From Actinomycetaceae bacterium (GTDB lineage Bacteria; Actinomycetota; Actinomycetes; Actinomycetales; Actinomycetaceae): a stretch of 64,000 bases of DNA. The position numbers and the translations under genes were made by a program. This document shows, in pieces, positions 55,901-62,081 of this stretch (position 1 is the stretch's first letter; each line of letters starts with the position of its first letter). The notes under the pieces are model-generated. The model saw nothing but the letters and a program-made list of their open reading frames with translations, made no database searches and had not been told where the DNA came from. The DNA lies in NCBI GenBank assembly GCA_030538185.1, contig JAUNUK010000001.1, positions 174,296 through 238,295 of the forward strand, written 5' to 3'.

Positions 55901-58900
55901 TGTATCGCGACGCCGCTGGTGAGAAGTTGCGTGCAGAGGTCAAGGGCGGGGACGGTGACTATGACACCTATCTGCAATATAAGGAAGGCTCTGAATGGAA
56001 GTACATGAAGCCCGTGTACTGTTCGCTGCAGGGCGAGGGTAACTACAACCGTCCCAAGTGCTTCCCGGTGCCGGGTCACAATAAGCTGGTTCCTAATCCG
56101 GCAGCTCCTTCGGCGACTGATTACTGGACAGGGCATGAGATTCGCAATACTCACCCGGATCGTCTAGCTAGTGGACTGCCCGCAGGGACCATTTACAACG
56201 CAGATGACTATGGCATGTTCCTTATGACCAGCGGATACTTCGATGGCAAGTCATTGAAACCCGAGGGGGACAATGCCGGGAATGAGGCCACGCTCGCCGT
56301 GCGGGTGGAGGACAGCGCCAAGCGCTTTGTCTATCAAGCAATCAGCATCCCTCGTGATGATGCCTTTAGTGCAGGCACCATTGCGAAGCTGGATGATGGC
56401 AAGATGGGCACCCCGTATCCAAATACGACGGTCTTTACACCTGCGGGTGGGCACGGGCCATACACCTGTACTGTTACTGGTTTGCCTGCTGGAATGACAG
56501 CGACTTGTGGTGACGATCCAAAGAATCCGACATCGCTGGCTGCGGGCAATCCCATTCAGATTTCGGGTACACCTACCAAGTCATTCGACGGGTCTTTTGC
56601 TGTCAGTGTGAAGGATGCGTATGGTCGCACAATCGACGTGGCAGTGCCGCTCAAGATTGAAAGCAACCTGAAGTTTAAGGATCCTGAGATTACGCCTCCT
56701 GCGGGTGGCACAGTCCCACCGGGTAATGGTACGACAGTTGGAGAAATTGACCATCCAACTCAAAGCGGAGTAAAGATTCCGTTAATTACCGTCACCGCAA
56801 CGACTGATCTACCTGGAATTAAGCTGCCCATTGATGGCGGCGAGTGGGATGATCCAGATAATCCAAAGCCGACGTACTCTTTGAAGGACAAGGACGGTAA
56901 TCCAGTAACGCCAGTTGATTGTCCGGCCGCCCTCGGAAATGAGAATGTTGGGCACAAGTGTTACCCCATTGGGGACACCGGGCTGTACCTGACCGATGAT
57001 GGGCGACTTGTGGGCACGCCTATACCCGGAAAATCCGCTGAAGGGTTTGTGGTGGCGGCTGACCAGCATGAGCCTCCACGGACGGTGGAAGCCAAGCTGG
57101 TGATCAACGCGATTGTCGATAAGCGTGCGCCGATTATTGAGGATATGACGATCAATGCTCGCGTGGGCGAGGTTGTGGCTGCTCATGGGTTGGTGGAGCG
57201 GGTGCAGAGCCCGGCGCTGGGCGGGACGGATACTGACACGACCAGTGACCGGTGGGTGACCAGCGTTCCTACGGGAGCTGAAATGTGTGGTACTGGCATT
57301 GGTAGCGCTCCTACATGGCTGGATGGAGAAAAACTCAAGACGGGGGTTGTGTCTTCGGGAGCAACTTTAGTGGCTCATGATGCTGTGGGTGAGGCGAAGT
57401 TCTGTGTTTGGTACCGCTCTGATAAGACAGGGGCGTGGTCGAAGCCCGCTGTCGTGACGGTAAATACTGTGGACCTGCGTAAGCCTGCGGCTGCTGGGAC
57501 TCAGCCAGCTGTGGGGGACCTGAAGGTTGGGGACGCTATTAGCCCGGCGAAGAAGGTGCTGGAGTGGGAGTTGCCATCTGATTTGGTGCCCAATCCTGCA
57601 AAGCCAGGGGATACGCTGCACCTGGACTTGTCGCACTTTGATGGGTCTGGCAGCCAAAAGCCTGGTACGCCTACGATCAAAAATCTGGAGTTTAGCGATC
57701 TGAAGTGTGAGTTGAAGGGAGGGGACGCCACGAAGACCGTTTGTTGGATTGAGGTTAGTGGCACGCCTGAGTACGGCTCACAGGGCAGCTATCCGGTGGT
57801 CGGGAAACTGTCTGTCAAGGACAAGGACGGCAAGCCGGACACTGCGCGCAGCACGAGTGCGACCAATACCCTGGTCATTGCGCCTTATACCCTGACGCTT
57901 AGCACGGGACCGATGTTGACTGCGGTTGTGGGACAGCCGTACCGCGGTGAACAGCGGCCCATGAGTGCTGGTGGTGGGAGCTATCAAGCAGATGGGGGAG
58001 CAGGGGTCTACAACGACTACTTCTGGTTCTCGATTAAGCCCAAAGACGGCGTGAGCGGGATGAGTATCGATGCCACAAAGACCGCAAGCAACGGTGGACG
58101 TGTGTTTATCAAGTGGACGCCCTCGGAAAATGATCTGAAACAAGCCGAGAACGGGAAAATCTACTTTGACCTGACCGTGTGGGATAGGAAGAAGTGTGAC
58201 GAACGCGCCGGGGCGGGAAATCTGACCTGGGGGAATAATATTCATGGGCCGCAAAAGGATGGTGCCCTTTACAACTGTCCTTACCAGACCTCTGAACGTC
58301 TGTTTGTTGAGATTATTGCCAAGCTGCCCACAGAGCCGGTTACGCCTGCGCCTGTGACGGCTGTGGAAGGTGGCAACGGTAATGGGCCGGGATATCCGGG
58401 GAATGTTAGTGGATCGGTCACGGATCCCAGCGGAATCGGCGGGACGACGTACGAGATCGTTTCAAAGCCGCACGGGGTTGACAATGTTGAGGTCGATGCG
58501 AATGGCAATGTGAAGGTGACCGGCCCGCTGCCTGTCAGCGAGGTTGGTAAACCGCACAAGATTGTTATCAAGATTGATATCCCGGGCGTGCCCGTGTACT
58601 ACCGCGAGGTATGGATTACGGTGAAACCGCCGGTCGCAGGTGATACTACGCCGGGGAGTGGCTCTGGTGGGTCTGGCGGCGTGCACTATGCCGTCCTGCC
58701 CTCCGGTTCGCCAGAATCGCAATTGCCCATTGAACGGCACCAAGGTCGCACACGCATTGAGACAGCTTTGGCTGTTTTGGAGGATTTCGCGGCTGGTGGG
58801 CGTTTGGCGCGTGGACTTGGGGCCACCGGGCCATTGGGCGTGGGATACCGAGACGACATCGTCTTTGGCTGGTCTGACACCGCGATTCTTGTGCGCGACG

Positions 58901-59709
58901 ATGAATACGCTGACTCTTTGGTGTCTGGTGCTTTGGCTAAGCAGCTGAACTCGCCGATCCTTTTGACGAAGTCGGACAAGGCGCCTGAGATCGTGTTGGA
59001 TGCGCTGCGTAACCACGGGTTCAAGAAGATCATCATTGTCGGTGGTGAGGGGGCCGTGTCTGCGGACGTCGCCAGGCAGTTTGCCTCTGTTGGATTTGCG
59101 GTCGAACGTCGCGGCGGGGTAGACCGGTTTGAAACCGCTGTGCGCGTGGCTGACAAGGTGATGGAGGCGCGCGGTGCCGGTGGTGTTGGCGGTGTGCCGC
59201 CGGTCTTCTTGGCGACCGGGCTGGACTTTGCAGATGCGCTGTCTGCCGGGTCAGCTGCTATGAAGTCTTCCGGTGTGATCCTATTGACTCGCGGGACACA
59301 TATGGCTAAGCAGACCGACGACTGGATGGCTGGACACCAGGTTCTGGACGCAGTTGCCGTGGGTGGGCCTGCGGCAACTGCCGTCAAGGACGTCAAACGG
59401 GTCGTGAGCGGATCCTTCGTTGGTGATGACCGCTACGGGACCGCAGCACTTGTGGCGGGCGCCTACTTCAAGGCACCTGCGCGTGTTTTGGTGGCGACAG
59501 GTACGGACTTCCCGGATGCCTCCTTTGCGACGACCGTCTCGGCCAAGACTGGGGCACCTTTGACTCTGGCTCTGCCGGTTGACTTGACGAAACCGACGGA
59601 AAACTACCTGCACAATGTGCGCGGAAGCGTGAAGGCGGTGAACATCATCGGTGGTGGGGAGGCAATCAACCACAACGTAGAAACCCAGGTGCGCAGGGCG
59701 CTGTACTGA
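46987..59709 (+). CDS. Giant secreted Ig-like repeat protein with C-terminal cell-wall-binding repeats
   Basis: 4240 residues. The N-terminus is a signal peptide (basic start, then WASVAVVALACTGVLQ, cleavage near VAA). The N-terminal 500 residues hold one or more beta-sandwich domains (GVTVGVQWRDTDGSW, TGTDGRYSIAMRDY). Then follow at least 13 modules of the putative-Ig (He_PIG/cadherin-like) type, each with a signature like GLSMDSQGRIIGT, GVKLDTKTGLLSGVP or GVSINPTTGVISGTP. Eight D-x-R-x-P linkers (DTRKP, DNRVP, DTRLP, DRRAP, DPRTP, DYRLP, DKRAP, DLRKP) separate blocks. The last 335 residues carry about three cell-wall-binding repeat 2 units (GRTRIETALAVL, DRFETAVRVADKV, DDRYGTAALVA). There is no LPXTG signal, so attachment is probably non-covalent. 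GAGG lies six bases before ATG 46987. Likely an adhesin or scaffold. Confidence 0.88.
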   Translation: MFSLRNTRRQSAVAQPTRPLGRLWASVAVVALACTGVLQATPGVAASSAAPALTPTSIAEGAQVPNPALPMDAAPMPAAPGDPGVCDTAAQVLDMSDCTLLDQVPSASTSFTGFPVTSGQVFEHVAGMRGAMETSWKDSWPYRVNGERPAETALRGVTVGVQWRDTDGSWSPIYTTKTGTDGRYSIAMRDYRDTSGVVHKFNGGSDQRVRASLPKWRSKEELTTHRLVWTENNGTMIHNDPNKTIVKQARWSSSGVSNYNFALSDQDADPQTVYNFQATTQVPANAQPVGRCNGNDAAWYQVTGNVWWDYIQNPETGTPVADWQPGKQTGDRNVTAAENYWVVAYLADTSYVDKRINGQPWRPDKVQVGLAPVSDDGSYDVKVYGTKIYHSRDKEALQRMLVKLVKKSGTADPAIDANGKLINAVPVDSRYGVWSPITGNRFDSFKDASNSGYGTGLDYDEIEQPGCYSWNTGEQGYNRLLNVNFALFPSQARTQVAKAGTNANVALEDPNWKAIDEAIVGEKIAVRGMNMQPNTTFDLFVGLAKEGVSVTSDAEGKVVFNDIVVSPAWGVGQNKEIKVVPSGLGADYASSIATLRVLPFDFELREASGQQVWNVHTAFTPILETAKPKMVKTLGTGYGGLQNCQAVAATPAGLSLAADCTVSGTPTISGVHYWRVKADASATAGGAVATVNRTFKIGITPVVLPQVGAEEVAGTTKSPLPLFAPKGQAYFGQVKSSNSVTGKANRYIEVKTAKCSVGGASCTLSELGDASYLSENIVDLGNGLTLNTVDGTVRGTASEGKVQFELKAKDAGGLVSHPQTFTITIADKLSLVRPHLPTAIAGQFYVNPSTKAPVYLWVQGGTGSYTFTEGEKPGTNAAGAHLAEDPFPSSLMKLPAGLKAIVTDGGAKLLFTTGNVGDELSGQIDADSITKPTIFNIPIIVRDTGGQVLKGDDTLKGFQNAKARATLDGSEGYVRLRVLPAILFKDGDSKLPIGTLNTQYPTAKTNGTDFKDLLNLQVDTETSGYYKASDYTYSAPGLSAYGLVMTPDGRIVGTPTKTTPSAGVEIPVTLSGKAGTWAERAEITLKPKLVINTNLAFYAPSYDLQAKAWDNNARVIYSTDVPLFTAKDNLKGQGEGALTYTLQYKDGSGNWVDTPKVKYGNGTDTGLSMDSQGRIIGTVDGLAGNTMPEHRVMIKDSDAVGCAPATACQATAELNITISDTRKPSLVGSAWTCEVGAACKVRLETKGGSGTGVTFEKQAKDGTDLGSLGEGTEAGWMTIVTSGFTEAGGPHTVNEIRVVDKNGNASDWTIATVTMVDNRVPAFDSTKLAAGLAGPFEEAVPVTTALSGIPLKINLKDGIPTSGMPPIKCITLVGAPADDCEKVIETGIPGVKLDTKTGLLSGVPHAGSAKDYPLALQIVGANGQVSNPATVTVTVNPTTLQFSPGIPWAGTTGVSYLWEFPPATGAETLNKVYRLLDKDDKIVEGVQFTEVKDTAGKVTKIKMLAPVKTDGKGLLDPKENYKLQVTAHSNNDPQVTTPDNLKVTRDTMVGFTFYDPVKITNTVPPKAAVSAPFIDTGGKPFVFGVTGGDGNYTFSIETGANTGHTLVAVDNDICPKDTYKLAINEDKSKPSGLCLSKSGKITGTPKLAGKVDFSTMKVEDGGKRSASLTGEKMLTIDELLVINSEYPGDKGTPAKFLTITKNDTIATEGLVIATVDKGSRPYGNLVVGGLDAYMEKPGDLLDPVLENFGVGDTGPARVVLRGKWTKIVPKGTYLNVSVTGAAGRTVSTQVYIEVETDLKFVDNPEPVPGSNTAGTKINIQNPTSDTSPAAQPTSIDDDVWKAVKDQALPGIPTLGLDLNKDAVSSGTPLNIPKLVEGGTGDLKYRIEPCNVKDTAEGKTNNCAIGDTGLFLDAKTGAIYGTPKPGANAISVVIVADSDTPPQEKKANLVVQLADTRLPKVTAVTVDASVGQLVNMIIPITDGSGAYKSCAKDPEDAAPSWLKVAWDGTAKACKATGTPMQKTAVTEETTLKIKVVDENGNSAPDNATSIKYKVTDRRAPVLNDWPTVDQAKENQSFTYSAPGNKDDNSPTLKSPAYSIDGTLPPGLNFSETTGQITGTVTNGTPSGDYPVTIKVTAANGESITKSIVIPVRASDLALNPLALVHVNAGASAGTKVGQITSTGGTGTHTYSITAGEAQLTDLGLELKGDEIVVAAGKTAVEGSATITIQVKDGNNVTRERTGTITIGGAVKVANPNLPIYSLSSDKCFTITGGTQPFTLDAAGNGGSGFTVEAFSGTPADPTKFCLNGAPSPATNGILEIPFKIKDGSVNPAAELKVKLPVSQEFSLKTDPVGTVEVTKGTALSSPDLSTQVSTKRCEPDAAYTACEVVPVRYSIENAPEGVSINPTTGVISGTPTKVTNGVQNATVTISDGVTSKTVTVPFEVKTALVFTAPATPKIVIGDTGTTDSGKPVATETTSMPTQTKGKYSIKDVAPDAQGDYPIRVDDKDTGLWLTPEGKIEGTLKPGVVKNNATITVPVVLTEDGTPLGSNSKPLPNGQVKQDVVFTVSDPRTPSMPTGTIISGEVGKAGMTGQLPFGGGSGAKDPTAAYSGLSCLPAATGLTVDKDGKWTISDTWIAKGDFTCTVTLKDFNGNEATGSFTLSMKDYRLPQFQDIAERYLWQGMGLSDYDIQKDWLKTGTAHPTAPTLSEVTIIGLPEGLKVYNGGAEVTAQRVTGTSRVVVNPDGTTEEKPVTSFTCDLTANKTCTIGHWSIQPAGSYPMTLIAKTDADREGSASGNIRVFSSPLNLEPKVLDKTVVATTGSPFAEAEVAFVNYVIPRDMPDTLHDRMNIEANWTNSYALGTNGGAKFEIADTALAGKWELSTGLVDTPAGTPKPCAIGSECKTKVLKLKSRGNVTDTGSVSIPIKVTDGHGLVRQTSVTIKIADPITFTRKPFQNTPADDVVTLPRATVGQVYRDAAGEKLRAEVKGGDGDYDTYLQYKEGSEWKYMKPVYCSLQGEGNYNRPKCFPVPGHNKLVPNPAAPSATDYWTGHEIRNTHPDRLASGLPAGTIYNADDYGMFLMTSGYFDGKSLKPEGDNAGNEATLAVRVEDSAKRFVYQAISIPRDDAFSAGTIAKLDDGKMGTPYPNTTVFTPAGGHGPYTCTVTGLPAGMTATCGDDPKNPTSLAAGNPIQISGTPTKSFDGSFAVSVKDAYGRTIDVAVPLKIESNLKFKDPEITPPAGGTVPPGNGTTVGEIDHPTQSGVKIPLITVTATTDLPGIKLPIDGGEWDDPDNPKPTYSLKDKDGNPVTPVDCPAALGNENVGHKCYPIGDTGLYLTDDGRLVGTPIPGKSAEGFVVAADQHEPPRTVEAKLVINAIVDKRAPIIEDMTINARVGEVVAAHGLVERVQSPALGGTDTDTTSDRWVTSVPTGAEMCGTGIGSAPTWLDGEKLKTGVVSSGATLVAHDAVGEAKFCVWYRSDKTGAWSKPAVVTVNTVDLRKPAAAGTQPAVGDLKVGDAISPAKKVLEWELPSDLVPNPAKPGDTLHLDLSHFDGSGSQKPGTPTIKNLEFSDLKCELKGGDATKTVCWIEVSGTPEYGSQGSYPVVGKLSVKDKDGKPDTARSTSATNTLVIAPYTLTLSTGPMLTAVVGQPYRGEQRPMSAGGGSYQADGGAGVYNDYFWFSIKPKDGVSGMSIDATKTASNGGRVFIKWTPSENDLKQAENGKIYFDLTVWDRKKCDERAGAGNLTWGNNIHGPQKDGALYNCPYQTSERLFVEIIAKLPTEPVTPAPVTAVEGGNGNGPGYPGNVSGSVTDPSGIGGTTYEIVSKPHGVDNVEVDANGNVKVTGPLPVSEVGKPHKIVIKIDIPGVPVYYREVWITVKPPVAGDTTPGSGSGGSGGVHYAVLPSGSPESQLPIERHQGRTRIETALAVLEDFAAGGRLARGLGATGPLGVGYRDDIVFGWSDTAILVRDDEYADSLVSGALAKQLNSPILLTKSDKAPEIVLDALRNHGFKKIIIVGGEGAVSADVARQFASVGFAVERRGGVDRFETAVRVADKVMEARGAGGVGGVPPVFLATGLDFADALSAGSAAMKSSGVILLTRGTHMAKQTDDWMAGHQVLDAVAVGGPAATAVKDVKRVVSGSFVGDDRYGTAALVAGAYFKAPARVLVATGTDFPDASFATTVSAKTGAPLTLALPVDLTKPTENYLHNVRGSVKAVNIIGGGEAINHNVETQVRRALY

Positions 59710-59735
59710 GTGTGTGGTGTTGTGGGAGCGTGAGG

Positions 59736-59792
59736 GGACTTAGTCACCCTGGGGGAACTTGGTCACCCTGAGGGAACTTGGTCACCGGGAGA
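59736..59792. repeat. Three tandem 19-bp repeats with GTCACC
   Basis: Units start at 59736, 59755 and 59774 on the pattern G(G/A)ACTT(A/G)GTCACCCTG(G/A)GG; the third diverges at its end. They lie 27 bp after the giant gene's stop and share the GGTCACC core with the larger dispersed repeat just downstream. Confidence 0.85.
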
Positions 59793-59820
59793 GGCTGTTT
59801 TGGATGTGACTGGGCGATAG

Positions 59821-59893
59821 TGTGTCGTTGTTGTTCCGGGGTGACGGTGTTTGGTCATTCTGCGGGAACATGGTCATCTGGTGACGATGTTGC
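59821..59893. repeat. GGTGAC/GTCACC dispersed repeat, copy C
   Basis: TGTGTCGTTGTTGTTCCGGG, GTGACGGTGTTTGGTCATTC, a spacer, then GGTCATCTGGTGACGATGTT. Closest to copy A at the 5' end and copy B at the 3' end. With copy B it brackets the giant surface-protein gene as direct repeats. Confidence 0.82.
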
Positions 59894-59932
59894 ACGGAGC
59901 GCAATGGCGTCGTGTGGGCTAGGCTTGCGGAC

Positions 59933-60469
59933 ATGTCTGTTGATATCGAGAGACCAACGCCCGAATCGGCTTCACCACAGGAAAACACCGGCGTGAGCAC
60001 ACAAGGCGCGCAAGGTGCATCAACCAAGCGGCGGTTGCTTATCGCCGCCGGCTGGGCTTTTGGTGTCCTGCTGTTCTTGGGACTGCCAACCGACGTCATC
60101 CCCAACCCCATTTTCGGCCGCGAAGTCCCAATACGCTGGTGGGAATACCCCGTCGTCGCCCTGACCGTGGCGCTGACCTTCGCGTGGTTCGCTATCCAGG
60201 CCCCTCCTCGGCCCAAGGATCAAGGCCGCCTTATGGGAGGCGTTACCTTGGCGCTCTTTGCTGTCGCCTGCCCCGTGTGCAACAAGATAGTCCTGTTGCT
60301 GCTGGGATTCTCTGGCGCTTTGGGGATCTGGCAGCCGATTCAACCCTACTTGGCAGTTATCGCTTTAGCCGCCCTCGGAATAGCCCTTGCCTTAAGGATC
60401 CATTGGGCCAAAACAGGGTGCCCGGGGGGAAGCTGTGACGCTCAGGGGTGCGCTGCGCACACGGAATAG
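59933..60469 (+). CDS. Small membrane protein with CPVC motif, function unknown
   Basis: 178 residues. A polar N-terminus of about 35 residues is followed by four or five hydrophobic helices (AAGWAFGVLLFLGLPTDV, YPVVALTVALTFAWFAI, GGVTLALFAVACPVCNKIVL, PYLAVIALAALGIALAL). ACPVCNK in the third helix holds a CxxC, and the C-terminus carries three more cysteines (CPGGSCDAQGC). This layout suggests thiol-redox or metal handling, but I do not recognise the family. ATG 59933 chosen as the first ATG giving a sensible length. A motif copy lies at 60370. Confidence 0.72.
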   Translation: MSVDIERPTPESASPQENTGVSTQGAQGASTKRRLLIAAGWAFGVLLFLGLPTDVIPNPIFGREVPIRWWEYPVVALTVALTFAWFAIQAPPRPKDQGRLMGGVTLALFAVACPVCNKIVLLLLGFSGALGIWQPIQPYLAVIALAALGIALALRIHWAKTGCPGGSCDAQGCAAHTE

Positions 60470-60627
60470 ACGCGTCGCTAAAACCAGGGAGATATAAGGG
60501 GTGTCCCCTATGGCGCAGATGGGGCGTGGAAGGCAGAATAGAGGTGTCAGCGTGCCAGGCGCGAGGCGAGTGACTGGGCGACAGCTGTAACACGGGCAGA
60601 CCCCAGGTAATGCCGTAAGGAGATAAA

Positions 60628-60837
60628 ATGCGCAAACTATATAGGTCGAACAGCAACCGCATGTTGGGCGGGGTGTGCGCGGGCATCGGCGACTATTTGG
60701 GAGTTGATGCCACGGTGGTCCGTATCGTGACCGTCGTCTTGGCGCTGCTGCCTGGGCCGATGTGGTTGGCCTATGTGCTGGGATGGCTGTTGATCCCGCT
60801 GCAACCGCCCTACATTGAAGGCTCCATCGTCGAATAG
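60628..60837 (+). CDS. PspC-domain membrane protein
   Basis: 69 residues consisting of a single PspC domain: KLYRSNSNRMLGGVCAGIGD, YLGVDATVVRIVTVVLALLP and one strong membrane helix (MWLAYVLGWLLIPL). Such proteins sense or respond to membrane stress; in actinobacteria they often work with a histidine kinase, not seen here. ATG with AAGGAGAT upstream. Confidence 0.9.
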   Translation: MRKLYRSNSNRMLGGVCAGIGDYLGVDATVVRIVTVVLALLPGPMWLAYVLGWLLIPLQPPYIEGSIVE

Positions 60838-60942
60838 TGCGGTGCTGGGTGGTGCAGAGCCCATGCAGTTCACAAATATGACCTCTGTGGCAACCTAGCC
60901 AAAAGCCTTGAATGGGCCAACAAATCGTATTACGATAATCAT

Positions 60943-61206
60943 GTGAGCGAAACAAGTACGACTGAAACTATCAACGGGGTGTCTGTCACCGAAGACCAGA
61001 TTCAAGCTTGGGTTGCCGAGGCCGAAGCAGGTTACGATGTGGAAGCCTTGAAGGCTCGTGGCCGCGGGCGTCCGGGCCGTGCGACCGAGGCCTCACAGGT
61101 TGTGACAGTTCGTCTGACCTCCGACGAGATACGTGAGCTTGACCGGAGGGCGGACTCAAAGCAGCTCACACGCTCTGAAGTTATACGCGAAGCGCTGTTT
61201 GCTTGA
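60943..61206 (+). CDS. Ribbon-helix-helix antitoxin (CopG type)
   Basis: 87 residues. The C-terminal half, VVTVRLTSDEIRELDRRADS, then KQLTRSEVIREALFA, is a CopG/Arc-like DNA-binding fold; the N-terminal half (TINGVSVTEDQIQAWVAEAE, then GYDVEALKARGRGRPGR) is the extension seen in antitoxins paired with small toxins. GTG start; A/T-rich upstream region. The stop overlaps the next start (TGATG). Confidence 0.82.
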   Translation: MSETSTTETINGVSVTEDQIQAWVAEAEAGYDVEALKARGRGRPGRATEASQVVTVRLTSDEIRELDRRADSKQLTRSEVIREALFA

Positions 61207-61448
61207 TGATCAGCGTCCACCCATCTGCGCTAAAACACGGCATAACCGAAGCCGATGTGCTGCGCTGCGCGACCTCTCCGCTATGGATCGAACCTTTAGA
61301 TGATTCCACCCCTAACCGGGAATTGAGGCTAGGTTTCGACCATCAAGGCAGATTACTTGAAACTGTCGTCCTGATATTCGACAGCGGAAATGAACAGGTC
61401 ATCCATGCAATGAAAGCACGTAAAAAGTACTACGACCTCTTGCCGTGA
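61206..61448 (+). CDS. Small toxin-like protein partnered with the CopG-type antitoxin
   Basis: 80 residues. SALKHGITEADVLRCATSPL, LRLGFDHQGRLLETVVLIFD and VIHAMKARKKYYDLL form a compact alpha/beta fold resembling BrnT/RelE-like small toxins common in actinobacteria, where HGI...DV and HAM-R are conserved. Pairing and 1-bp overlap with the antitoxin gene support a toxin role; activity is not established. Confidence 0.72.
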   Translation: MISVHPSALKHGITEADVLRCATSPLWIEPLDDSTPNRELRLGFDHQGRLLETVVLIFDSGNEQVIHAMKARKKYYDLLP

Positions 61449-61510
61449 GGAAAACAGCGCGCCCCGTCCGCGCGCCCACATACCTCTACCCCACACCCGC
61501 GTCGTGCGGC

Positions 61511-61807
61511 TCAAAGCCCATGAGACCAGCCAGTACGTGGTTTTCTTCGAGTATGAAAAACTGATAGAACCAGGATTCGTGTAGATGTTGCGTGAAAAAC
61601 GATCAGGTAAGGAAACCGTTTTAACGCAGCATAACGCGCAACCTCGTCGGCTAGGGGGAAAGAGAACGGGTGTAGGCGAATGGACTCCAAAGAGTCATCT
61701 ATAGCCTTGAGAAACTCATCTCCCAAGCCTTGCCTTTGTTGGTTGTACCAAGCGTGAGCGTTACGTAGTTCACGTTCGGCATCTTGGTTGAAAACAATGA
61801 CTGTCAC
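61511..61807 (-). CDS. ParE/RelE-family toxin
   Basis: 98 residues. MTVIVFNQDAERELRNAHAW, YNQQRQGLGDEFLKAIDDSL, HPFSFPLADEVARYAALKRF, PYLIVFHATSTRILVLSVFH is a typical ParE-like layout; the ParE branch acts on gyrase, the RelE branch on mRNA, and the choice is not clear here. Overlaps the antitoxin stop by 4 bp (downstream on the minus strand). Confidence 0.88.
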   Translation of the reverse strand: MTVIVFNQDAERELRNAHAWYNQQRQGLGDEFLKAIDDSLESIRLHPFSFPLADEVARYAALKRFPYLIVFHATSTRILVLSVFHTRRKPRTGWSHGL

Positions 61808-62016
61808 TTAGAAAGTTCCTGGCGTAAGGATTGCCAGTCAGTACTGCCCGCTATTCCTGCTTCGTGAGCGTCAAGGCGTCGATTGAACTCACGCAAGTCC
61901 TCAGGTGAAAAGACCATCTGGGCATCAAGATCCTCACCGATGGAGTCCCAAAGCAAAGAAGCCAATTCGATGCGCTGGTCAACCGGCAGAGCCAAGGCGT
62001 GTGATGTGATGCTCAT
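61804..62016 (-). CDS. Addiction-module antitoxin (TIGR02574-like)
   Basis: 70 residues. ALALPVDQRIELASLLWDSI is the conserved start, followed by an acidic linker and LREFNRRLDAHEAG, a helical toxin-binding end. ATG 62016 chosen because homologues begin a few residues before the LPVDQR-type helix; an upstream frame to 62076 exists but has no family match. Partner of the ParE-type toxin. Confidence 0.85.
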   Translation of the reverse strand: MSITSHALALPVDQRIELASLLWDSIGEDLDAQMVFSPEDLREFNRRLDAHEAGIAGSTDWQSLRQELSK

Positions 62017-62081
62017 GTCTAAATAATACCCTTGCCGGAAGGAAAACAGCGGACCTATGGTGCCCGCAGGCCACACGGTGC

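Noticed and set aside
55105..56154. 349-codon minus-strand frame inside the giant gene
   Set aside because: Shadow frame; the sense strand shows module signatures across the same stretch.
59778..59996. 72-codon frame after the giant gene
   Set aside because: Lies across the repeat copy, Cys/Trp-rich, no ribosome binding site.
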